64,000 nucleotides of DNA from Crambe crambe (taxonomy: Eukaryota; Porifera; Demospongiae; Poecilosclerida; Crambeidae), in the NCBI GenBank assembly GCA_963924555.1, contig OZ004592.1:6386001-6450000 (forward strand). The letters run 5' to 3'. This document shows, in pieces, positions 50,453 to 62,729 of the stretch. A model generated the notes under the pieces. That model had not been told where the DNA came from. It was given only the letters and a program-made list of their open reading frames with translations, and made no database searches. A program made the translations under genes and the position numbers. Each line of letters opens with the position of its first letter. Position 1 is the first letter of the stretch.

Positions 50453-50695
50453 ATGGCTGGTGAAGAACCCCAATTTAAGGGCTGGAGAGCTTACATCAAC
50501 ACCTTCACCCTTACTGGTAGAAGAAACGTACGTCTGTGCACACATATAACAACTATAACCATTTCAGTGTGTCTCTAATGATGTGTGTAGATTGTCATTG
50601 CTACATGGGGAACGATATTTGCATTATTATACCTGAGAAAGAAGAGGAAGGCAAGGAAGGCCTTGGCTGCAAAACAGGTTGCCCCAAGCTCATAA
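50453..50695 (+). CDS. ATP5MK: ATP synthase membrane subunit DAPIT/USMG5-like
   Basis: A small two-exon gene, 50453-50527 and 50591-50695, giving 59 residues. The sequence MAGEEPQFKGWRAYINTFTL then TGRRN, then a TM helix (IVIATWGTIFALLYL) and a basic tail (RKKRKARKALAAKQ) match DAPIT, which is 58 residues in human. It is a supernumerary subunit of the membrane part of mitochondrial ATP synthase, involved in dimer stability. The phase 0 intron falls directly before the TM helix. The reading frame is too short per exon to stand out, so it is easily missed. Confidence 0.85.
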
Positions 50696-50810
50696 ACCTT
50701 CATTAGTGCATATTTCATCATAGAGATGTGTAGCTTATTTATAGTTGTCTGATGAATTGTTCCATTAAATTTCACAGGGTAAAAGAACTGTTATTCTATT
50801 TTTTTTAAAT

Positions 50811-52207
50811 TCATGAAGGGTTGTCACAGAAAGGTGTGACTTTGTAGTCACAGTCCAACTCCACACTAACAAAGTTGAATGGAGCTCCACTGACAGTCAC
50901 TTCAATATTGCTGACTAACTTGTACTTTACATTACTCAGTCCAGTTCTCCTGTCCTTCCTACGAGACATCTACAGGGAGGGGGAAGAATCATTTCTGCAT
51001 ATATAGCCAGTTAACATATCTTAGCTAACTCCCACTAACACCCTCTTCACATAATCATAACTTAAACTAACATCCCATTGGTTGTGATACTTCTTCTGGT
51101 CACGGGGTCTCTTTTGCCTATCATGAATGTGTCGGAAAGTTTTGTGTCCAGTAGTGATGCCCTGAGGGTAGTGAATCTTCATCCCCTGCTCCACCATTCT
51201 GGTGTACAGCTCATCATCTTCCCTGCCCCATCCCCAAAAGAGATTGGACAATCCATTCACCTACAGTGTACACAATAATATATAACAGTATAAGTAATGG
51301 TACATACTAACTTGTGTACTTCTACTCAACACTCGGGCCCCAAGCTTTTGTCCTCCCATTTTGTATGCAGTGTATATACAAAGATTGTCCCTTGGTTTGT
51401 CCTCTTTCCCAGCGTCCTTTATTAGAGGTCTCACTGTATTCATACAAACCTTCTCAAACTGTTCACGGGACAGGATTAAAATTCCACCCACAAACGTCTT
51501 GTAGTGGTAAAGAGGGTGGAGTTGTGGGGAGGAGACATGGTAGGGGCCTTTGGAAGGGTACTCGTACTTAAGGTGGTCATTCAGAGGCAGGAGATCAATG
51601 TCATGCATAACCATGAAGTCACACTCGTTTCTACTCAGAAGGAAACCGATGTTGAGTAGAGAAGCACGGTTGAATCTGGAATAAGAAACAAATGTCCTAA
51701 GCTCTCTAATATTATAACTGATAATTTGAGAATTCTGTATGCATATTTAGGCTATACGAACTACTAACTTGGTTGTACTCCGGACCTGTGCGAGTCCACT
51801 TGATTGATGATCCAAATATGATGATTTATACTTTGCCTGGTGAGAAACTCGTGAATATGAGGAACGAACTCTATCATTTCTTCATAACGATCCCTAAATG
51901 GAACTACAACTGCGAGTTTATGCTGGACTGAGCTGTGATTTGTTGTATCTAGGGGCAATGAAGTCAATTTGGATTCGGATCCTACAAAAGACCTTGTGGT
52001 AGGAGAGAGCATCAAAGTCACAGGAGGAGATGTGATATTACGTACAACATAGCTTTCATTGCTCTCTTTCTTAGAATCACAGTGACAGTTACACACACAA
52101 TTCTTTGATGCAGTATCTTGTTGGTTCCATAGAAAAAACACATTCGTGCTTGCAAAGAGTACACCCATGATAACTAATCCCTGACATACGGACAGTTTGA
52201 TCCTCAT
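50811..52207 (-). CDS. B4GALT7: Beta-1,4-galactosyltransferase 7 (xylosylprotein galactosyltransferase I)
   Basis: Four exons: 51786-52207, 51450-51675, 51042-51260 and 50811-50969, giving 341 residues (human 327). It is a type II Golgi protein with a TM anchor near residues 10-28 ([18 protein letters not shown]). The catalytic domain shows [22 protein letters not shown], the DxD metal site [34 protein letters not shown] and TGHKTFRH. The C-terminus has paired Cys ([11 protein letters not shown]). The enzyme adds the first galactose to xylose in the linker of heparan and chondroitin sulfate proteoglycans. A second in-frame donor would add 46 residues after exon 2 (see findings). Confidence 0.93.
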
Positions 52208-52350
52208 GGCATATCTGCTATCATCATGATATCTTGCAGTGACCAGATAGAAAACAAATTGCCTATAAAAAGCCCACCTTGCTCATTAGTCTCGCGTGCG
52301 CGAGACTACTTGCTCATGCGCATGCCTAACAGCTGCATTCGATATTCAGG

Positions 52351-54606
52351 ATGATTTTGATTTCGCTATTCTTTTATATCTCGCTTGTGGAAAGTAATAA
52401 GATAGGCGTGGTAAGCTATATACTTTATTATTATTTATTATGATGATTAATTCAGTTGGATCAAGGACTATATAATCGACATAATAATTCAAGATGGAAT
52501 TTTACAAAACCATCCCTATTTGATCTCAAATTCTTCATGACCACTGAAGAAATATACAGGTTCCTATAAATTAGAAGAGATTGAGAATCTCTAACTTTAT
52601 TCCTACTATTAAACAGGCCACTTGAATATGTCTGTGAAGGAACCTCAGCAATATGTGACTTTGGCTTGGTGGTGAATGTAAAGAAGAATAAGAACAATGA
52701 AGATTATTATAGCATACAGCTTAAGCTGAACCGAATATCTAATCCTTTCCCACTCATGACTGGTGTCCTCAGAATATGCCCACATGCTAACTTCAGAGAA
52801 TTGCACAAGAAGAATATGTATGACTTTCGTCGTTTATGTCAAAAGCCCCATCAGCATATCAATATAGCTCCTGCCTATGAAAGTAAATGAGTACAATAGT
52901 GTGTATGCATTCATCATATATATTTCACCCTACTTCTTAAGGTGTCGAAGATTTTCAGTTGGAAATGGACACATTTTACATGACTAGGAAAAACTACAGA
53001 GAAATGCGGGAGGGAAAAGCAACTGAAGTTTTCATCCCACAGTACACAGTAAACACAAGAGATCCTAATTACTATGAACTTCTACTCACTGCAGTTGCAT
53101 TTCACTATCGTCCTGTGTTTGGTTGTGTTATCAAGACTCCGTTTGGAAAGGAAGCAATTCGTCCAATAGTTACAAGAGGACAGGATCCCACACCTTATAC
53201 TTCCAAAATGGTGTATAGGTTATATGGTAATCTTGGGGAAAAATCTGGTATGTATACCTACAAATGCTCTGGTTTGCAGTATAACTACATCACTAAAGAG
53301 AGTCACCGAAAAACAACAAGCACATCGCTGCAGCTAAAATTTTTCAATGGTATATTTTTAAAGTTATAGGAGTCTGATATCATAGCTAATGATGTTTACT
53401 TCTACAGAACCACTAATCACCATAGATGGAGTAACTGGTCGACGGAAAACATTCTCAGCTGATGAAACAAATATCGACTTTATTATCAATGTCTATAGCA
53501 CATCAAGGATCACTTCTTTTGAAATTGTTAAGGATGGTGGCTACTCGGGTGAAATATATTCTAGTTTCCTCTCCTTTCCTGAATTTGAAATCATTACTCA
53601 GTATCAGATAGGAATACCTGTCCTAGACGATAGTGTGAATGGGAAATACACTATTTCTGTGAGAAATAGAGTTAATAAAACATCAAGTCAAAAGGTCAAA
53701 CTAATACAAGCAGAGAGTAAGTACCAGTGCAATATTTTTCTGTGTAAAAATCTTCATTTCCACATAGGACTGGTGATTTCCATTGTTCCTAATAAGATGG
53801 AAGTTGTAGAGGGTTTTCTTGCAGTCTTTGAATGTCTTGTCAGTGGAAATTTAGTGGATGAAATTAAATGGTCAAGGGACTATGAGCCTTTGCATCAAAG
53901 TAAAGTGAGTCATGGATCAAGGAGTTGGCTGTATATAGCTAGCTAACTACAAAGTGGTTTCTTTTCTTCCCCATTCAGTACCATTATAAAACGGAAAACT
54001 TCACACATTCTGGTCAGAAGGGATCAAGATTAACTATGCTTTCCCTTAAGCAGAATCATTCAGGAATTTACGTCTGCACTGCTTCAAATGAGTTCGAAAC
54101 AACTGAAGAGATCATCACTCTGATCATATGGCCTAATGGTATAGTATAATACTCATCCAGAAATCCTATAACTAGCTAGCTCATTTATTCCCTCAGAACC
54201 TGCTTACTTGATCAACCTTTATGCTGACAATTTCTCTCATATCCGTGATACATCAATGTGGCAGAAAGTTTTGGAAATACCTAATGAGCTTTCATCCGAT
54301 GAAATGCTAGTGATAAATATACTTTACATCACTGCTCTTGGCATCATTGTGATCATTAGCTGTATAGTTGGCATCTTATGGTGAGTATGGCTACTTACAG
54401 TGTTCATTTATTTTGCCTGTTCATTTGTATCCAGCATATGTGAATACAAGCAAAAAAGTGTGGATAAAACTAGGAGAAAGCTGAGCCATGTCCAAAACAG
54501 TTCAGAATCAAGCTTGGAATTTCAAGGTGTATGAAATTGAATATTATTCCTAATTTTTTTTTAATAATTATGTATTTCATTAGAAGAATTCAGCGAGGAC
54601 TCGTGA
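52351..54606 (+). CDS. Ig-like domain single-pass receptor, copy 1 (580 aa)
   Basis: Ten exons: 52351-52410, 52456-52559, 52617-52882, 52942-53349, 53408-53716, 53768-53904, 53979-54138, 54197-54380, 54435-54526 and 54584-54606. Signal peptide MILISLFFYISLVES. The ectodomain contains Ig-like folds: one ending SGMYTYKCSG, one without the usual Cys pair (GKYTISVRN), and a C2-type domain with Cys at AVFECLVSG, W at EIKWSRD and SGIYVCTASN. TM: INILYITALGIIVIISCIVG. The cytoplasmic tail is short (~55 residues) with RRKLSHVQNSSESS and no kinase or TIR domain. Most introns between ectodomain exons are phase 1, as in shuffled extracellular domains. The paralogue is at 56629-59147. Ligand and family unknown. 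Confidence 0.8.
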
Positions 54607-54807
54607 AAAAAATTTTTCTTCGATGACGTAATACATAATGTACATCACGATCACGTGCAAGAAATTAAACTGAACGTACATACAATAATATTATCAACAG
54701 CAGCCAGCCAGGGCAGCAGTGCCAGTACAGTATAGTATAGTGCAGATAGCTTGACCGGAAACTCTGCTTTCTCTGTATTTCTTCTCTTATCTTGTTTGCT
54801 GACCAGA

Positions 54808-56367
54808 ATGGCGAACTCTTTCGTTGAAAAAGCAAGGCTGTGCGAATCGTCAGAAAGATTCGAGGACATGGCCAAGGTAAGTAGGTGGGGTGGGGAGCTA
54901 GCTAGTTAAGACTTTTATATCTCTTTAAGACTATGAAATTAGCTAGCTAACAGATCTATTGGTACAATGGAGGATGGCCTTTACTTTAGCTAGCTAGCTA
55001 CCATGAATTCCCTCAGAGCTAAAAAAGGGCACCCCATAGGTTGGTGAGCAATTATGAAGATTTTAAATGTGTTATATCTAGGCCATGAAAGAGTATGTGG
55101 AATCTTTGGATGAGGATACTCCTTTGGGTTCTGATGCTCGTAACTTGCTATCAGTAGCGTACAAAAATGTAGTAGGTGCTCGTAGAAGTGCCTGGAGAGT
55201 AATCTCAAGCATTGAAAGTAAGGCAAGTGAACCTAACCCTGTAGCAAAAGAGTACCGTGAAGCCATAGAAGAAGAACTGCAAAGTATTTGTATGGAGGTC
55301 ATTGTAAGTTGTTGTTTGTTTGTTTGTTTGTTGTTGTTTTTCTTTGGCTTGTTATGTGCATCTACATTTCCATATGGTTATTTTGATAGGGTTTACTAGA
55401 CAAGCACTTGATAAAGGACAACAAGTTTGATGTGGAATCCCGTGTATTTTACAAAAAAATGAAGGGAGATTATTATCGTTACCTTGCAGAAGTTGCTGCT
55501 GGTGAGAAAAGATCAGGTAAGACACAATCGTGATTGTCATAAGTTCACACAATTCACTCGTACCATCGCACCCTTTTGGGACATTGATAATTTAGCTGTT
55601 TTAGTGGCACCCTTAGGCAGATACTATTAATGGTATACATTCCACAGTTGCTGGTCATCTGCAAATAGCAAGCACTTATTAAGGAGTTAAATAAAGTATG
55701 AGATGATCTGCATTCCAATCATTTTATCTTGTCACTTGAGCGCTGAACTAATTTTTCTAAACGAGTCATTGTTATTTTTTCATAGGTTGCTAATTTTGTT
55801 CTCTTGTTTTCAGAGGAGGTTGAAAAATCAAAAGATGCATATGAAAAGGCCAGTGAAACAGCAAGTGAACTGCCCAACACTCATCCCATTCGCTTAGGTC
55901 TTGCTCTCAATTTCTCAGTATTTTATTATGAAATTGCAAACCAACAGGACAAAGCGTGCGCATTGGCAAAAAAAGTAAGCAAACTTTTAAATTGATGTTC
56001 TTTTCTTTTTTTTTCTTTTCTTTTTTGACAGGTTGTTATAATTTTTTTACCTAAAGATGACTAACAGCACCAGTTAAACATCATACTCTTTCTCTTGCAG
56101 GCTTTTGATGATGCCATTGCTGATCTGGACACTCTTCAGGAAGAGTCGTATAAGGATAGCACATTGATCATGCAGCTCTTGAGGGATAACTTAACTGTAA
56201 GTCATACTCTAAATAATGTGCACCATGCATATACCTTTGCTGTGAATGATTGATTGGGTTACCTTTGCTGGTGAATTGTTAGATTACGCTCTAAAAATTA
56301 TCTTGATTTGTTTGTGCAGTTGTGGACGGCAGATAATGCTGATGATGAAGAAAATGACCAAAATTAG
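54808..56367 (+). CDS. 14-3-3 protein
   Basis: Six exons: 54808-54876, 55082-55303, 55390-55516, 55814-55974, 56101-56196 and 56320-56367, giving 240 residues (usual 240-250). Family signatures are [20 protein letters not shown] (phosphopeptide-binding Lys and Arg), YYRYLAEVA (the Arg-Tyr pair), [42 protein letters not shown] and an acidic tail (ADDEENDQN). The protein is a dimeric cytosolic adaptor that binds phosphoserine/threonine motifs. It contains the Lys/Arg/Arg/Tyr binding set and looks fully functional. It lies between two paralogous Ig receptors on the same strand. The precise isoform (zeta, epsilon and so on) is not assigned. Confidence 0.95.
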
Positions 56368-56520
56368 AATAATGCTGCTAGCTTCCATGTGTACTTGAAT
56401 GACTGTATATTAATAAGTTTTAATAGTTAAATTGACCATAATATTAACTTGTGTAGTGTTTAGATCGTGTGATTTGTGCGATATTAACACTTTTGAAAAA
56501 AAAATATTTTTGCTCTTGAT

Positions 56521-56590
56521 TTGCGCATGCTCGTTCAGTTTCTTTTTCAGCTTCGGTTAAACGTTAACTGAGCATGCGCACGCGCGCATT
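56521..56590. promoter_or_regulatory. Inverted TGCGCATGCTC motifs upstream of the second Ig receptor
   Basis: TGCGCATGCTC near 56523-56533 and GAGCATGCGCACGCGCG near 56570-56586 form an inverted pair. The second matches the NRF1/alpha-Pal core (GCATGCGC). They lie 45-105 bases before the ATG at 56629. Similar motifs sit near 13659, 29164 and 52316. Confidence 0.4.
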
Positions 56591-56628
56591 TCGAAGAAAC
56601 TTTAATAGCAGCTGCATGCAGCAGCAGA

Positions 56629-57715
56629 ATGCGAATTTACTTCTCATTGCTGTTCCTCTTATTATTATGGCTGAAACACGCAAAATGTGTAAAATTAAAC
56701 CCTCTCCCTTCTGTATCATTTGGGGAGCGGTGGACCTTGCGAGTGAATACACAAAGATACGGCCAAGATTTTATCACTTTTTTTGCAACAGATGATGACA
56801 GGTATCATGCCTATAATAGTGTAGGTAGCTAGCTAGTTAGTAGAGCTAACTGTGGATTCAGTTTTCGCATAACTCCAGGCCTCTGGAGTATTCTTGTGCA
56901 TACAGCACTGCAACCTGCAATTTCACAGTGATCAAACAATCTAATGATGACCAGCAGGAAGCTATCGTTCATGCTCATATAGATAAACTGTATCTGGCTG
57001 TGCCAACCATGTCAGGTAGACTCATGATCTGCACTGGACCAGTATATATGTTCTGGAAGAGGCCGCTGATGGCTACCAGTGATTATCATTGTAAAAGGAT
57101 TCACCCTCATCAGTCATTGCAGGAAAGAACTATATTTGTCCCTCCAAGAACTCGAGATAGAGGTGAGATGGATGCCTGGTAGTAATAGAGCTACTGTTTT
57201 CCTGATTGTGTAGGTAGAGAGTTCATCGTACGTTCAGAACCACTAGGTAAGTGTAGTCCTATAGGCCAGTCCCTTCCATGATTACTAGTTTGTTAATATT
57301 CCAGCCATTGAGGGAACCGAACTAAATGTCCACACTTGGTACATGACCAAGGAGAATTACCGTGATATGCACTTGGGCAGAGTGATCAAAGTCAATGCTC
57401 CACTTTTAAATATCCAGAACAGACGTTACACCCTCTTTTTATATGCCTCTGTTTTCAGCCACTTGAATAAGTTTGACTGCTCCATAAAAGGGCCATCTGG
57501 TGATAGATACAAAATGCAGCGTTTTGATTGGGGCATGCTAAGATACCCTATCATCTCTCAGAAGGAAAATTCTGGTGTGTATAGTGTGAGATGCTATTCA
57601 CGTTATAACGACGTTATTGACAACAGAACCCACATTAAAATGCTTATAAAATCATTGGATATACAATTCATTACAGGTAAAAAGATTTTTTTGCCACCTG
57701 ATAATAATGCTTTCT

Positions 57716-57754
<39 letters not shown>

Positions 57755-59147
57755 TTGTTGTTGTTGTTGTTGGCAGTGCCAAAGATTACTTTGAAGGATT
57801 ACTCAGATTTTATCAAAGTCCTACCACCAGATGATTCCACTTCAATTAGCATTATAGTGAATGTTTACACCACATCTCCTCTAACTTCTTTCAGAGTCAC
57901 TGAAGTGAACAGAGATAAGTATCCCAGCAAGATCTCTATAGTGTTTATTTCCAGTTCTCCCTATGATATTGTTTCCAAGCACAATGTCTCACTCTCATGG
58001 CTGAATTATAAAACCAGTGGCACTTACAAGATCAACATTGTGAACAAAGAGAATGAATCTGCTACACAAGAGTTTATCATTCTAAAAGCAAAGTGTTGGT
58101 GTGCATGCCTCTTAATATAATAATGGATTGTGTTTTTATAATATCCACAGCTTTGAAAGTGATTGTCAATCCATCACACCTGGTTCTAAGTGAGGGAAAT
58201 CCAGCTGAAGTCTTGTGTGTTGGTCTTGGGAATTTGATTGAAGATATGAAATGGGCCAGAGATTATAAAAAAATAGATAACACAATAAGAGTAAGCTTGT
58301 GTCATTAGCTAATACTTAGGCTAGCTACATAATTATTTTTCTCCTGCAGTACAGAGTGACCAATATCAGCTCAGAGTGGAAAGAAAGTAACTCCACACTT
58401 CTGATCTTTGATAAAGTTGAACCAAAAGATTCGGGGCTGTACGAGTGCACAGTGTCCAACAGATTTGAAAAAGTAGTCGGGACAGTTAAACTGATTATAT
58501 GGCCCCAAGGTAAGACAGTTTCTTTATTAATTCTTGGGACTTGATTTTGTATAAGGTAAAGTGGGGTAATTCAAGCTTAGGAGCTCTATTCTACTATCAT
58601 ATCCACAACTTTGAACTCAGAAGTCTCAGTTGTTTGAACAGTTTGGAATTACCCTTACAGGAAGTCCTTACCTACCGAACCACGATGACACTGATGAAAC
58701 CTCTCTCCACAACATCAAACGACTCTCTGGACCCAATGTCCTGGATATCAGTGATGAAGAAATAGAAAGAGAGTACTACTTCGGCTTCAAAACTGAACCA
58801 CCAATAAAAAAAGAGAAGAGTCTGTGGGAAAAGTACCATTTACTGACCATATTGGTGTTGGTACCTATCAGCTGTGTTTGTAGTATCTGCTTTGTTGCAT
58901 TCGTTATCAGGTATGAATTCAATTCACACAGTATCTTAAATGTTGTTATCTATCTTATTGTGTATCTGGAAAGTTCTTTCTTTCTTTGTGTAGGAGAAAG
59001 AAGTCTAGATCTGAAGAAAAGGAAAAGTTGCTGAAAATTGACATTTCATCAGAAGAAGAGAATGCCAAGATGAAGGGTCATGTGGAAAGGAAGAGGAAGA
59101 GAAAGAGAAAAAGCAATGTAAAAGAAGACAGAAGACCAAAGAAATGA
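56629..59147 (+). CDS. Ig-like domain single-pass receptor, copy 2
   Basis: About ten exons. Firm ones: 56629-56801, 56879-57162, 57214-57246, 57305-57676 and 57777 onward; later ones approximate, last ending TGA 59145-59147. Signal peptide MRIYFSLLFLLLLWLKHAKC. Exon order and motifs parallel copy 1: RPLEYSCAY (RPLEYVCEG in copy 1), TWYMTKENYRDM (TFYMTRKNYREM), SGVYSVRCYS, GTYKINIVN, then a C2 Ig domain (AEVLCVGLG, DMKWARDY, SGLYECTVSN). TM: LTILVLVPISCVCSICFVAFVI. The tail is short and very basic and acidic (RRKKSRSEEKEK, RKRKRKRKS). It carries an extra 33-base exon (57214-57246) not seen in copy 1. A (GTT)n tract lies in the intron ending 57776. The donor after FIILKA is uncertain. Confidence 0.75.
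57716..57772. repeat. (GTT)n microsatellite in an Ig-receptor intron
   Basis: About 18 GTT units with one interruption, forming most of the intron just before the acceptor at 57774-57776. Confidence 0.9.
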
Positions 59148-59288
59148 TTTGGTACGGTCACATGAGGTTATCACATGACTGTCAGAGGGGAGTAAATCTT
59201 GGGAGGGGTTTGCTATGTAATGTTCATGGAAGAAATTCAAGATTGAAAAAAAAGCAAACACACATTTGACATAGAAAGACAATCAATC

Positions 59289-61518
<2,230 letters not shown>

Positions 61519-61620
61519 CAGCTAGCTAGCTAAGCTAATAATTATCATGCAGGGGCTACCCCACGTGGGTATGTGGCGGGAAATATGAATAATTGCTGTT
61601 TCAGCATTTTTCTCACAAAA
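61519..61620. promoter_or_regulatory. Bidirectional promoter region, PI4K2 / PSTK
   Basis: 102 bases between divergent start codons, containing AGCTAGCTAGCTAAGC and CCACGTGGG (E-box, 61561-61569). No TATA box was identified. Confidence 0.45.
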
Positions 61621-62626
61621 ATGGAAGTGTGTCTTCTACTTATCTATGGCATTCCTGCCTCTGGAAAAACTCTGCTCATCAGACAGCTTCTTAAAAGCGA
61701 AGAAATTCATCCAGAGTGGAACTGGTTGGCAGTGCATTTTGATGATTTCTACCCCCCAGATATCAGAGTAAGTTCCCATCAATTAAGCCAATAAGATACA
61801 GCTTCTATCTCTGGCTCTAGACACAAAAAAACGAAGCTGGATCGGTGGAAAAATTTAACCTGAAGCAAGCCAGATACCAAGTAGGAGTTCTCCTCCAAAT
61901 ACTGCTAACTGTTAACTTGCCAGCCGAAGAACCAGAAGCCAGTGAAACTACCACACCCCATAGTGCAAAGTTACAAAAAGACTTTGCCAAATTCATTCAA
62001 TATCTAAACACAAATTGTAGAACTCCCGCACTTGATGAAAATGGAAGGTCAAGCACAGAGAATGTTATATATTGAAGTATTATTGCATGTTTGTATATGA
62101 TATCAGATTGAAAAGTGGGAAACCCACTGTAATTATGCTGGATGACAACATGCCATTGAGAAGCATGAGACATGAGTATTATAAAGTGGCAAGGAACTGT
62201 AATGGAACATTATATTATGTCATAGCCACTTTAGTATCATTTGTATTTTCATGCAGATAGAACAGGATTTGCTGAAGTTTGTGTGGACTGTCCTCTACCC
62301 ATTGCCTTGACAAGGAATGCCACACGGATCACTCCCATTCCAAACTCCACCATTTCAGGCATAGCACAGGCTCTGGAGTTACCAGAACCTTCCCAGTACC
62401 ACTGGGAGGAGAGGAATGCTGTCATCTTAAATGATCAAGATGAAAGCAAGTACCTCGAAATTGGATGGTAAGTGGACTTGGCTCAAAAAGGATTATTTTT
62501 TTCATCGCTTTTTGTTTTGTTTTATCATGTCCTTCTATTAGCAACTATATCGTGCCTCTCATTAAGGACGCCTTGAAAAATCCAGCAGCACCTCTGCCAC
62601 AAGTTGATCCAGATTTACAGGTATGA
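61621..62626 (+). CDS. PSTK: L-seryl-tRNA(Sec) kinase
   Basis: Exons 61621-61767, 61821-62047, 62107-62198, 62257-62467 and 62542-62626, giving about 253 residues. MEVCLLLIYGIPASGKT contains the Walker A P-loop (GIPASGKT), then VHFDDFYP, TVIMLDDNMPLRSMRHEYYK (the conserved LDDN(F/M)...SMR motif), FAEVCVDCPLPIALTRN and EKY/HWEERNAVIL. The enzyme phosphorylates Ser-tRNA(Sec), the step before selenocysteine formation, so it implies a selenoprotein system. An in-frame ATG at 61573 could add 16 residues, but homology begins at 61621. The end is uncertain: the frame stops at 62626 (after PDLQV), but GTATGA at 62621 could be a donor. The C-terminal ~80 residues of human PSTK have no counterpart in view. 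Confidence 0.85.
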
Positions 62627-62729
62627 TGATATTCAATCAAATAAATAAATTTTATATGATGCATGCATCATAATGGTTACAATAATAAATTGTTAAATTT
62701 GGTCAAGTGATCGGTGCTAAGGTTTGGTT

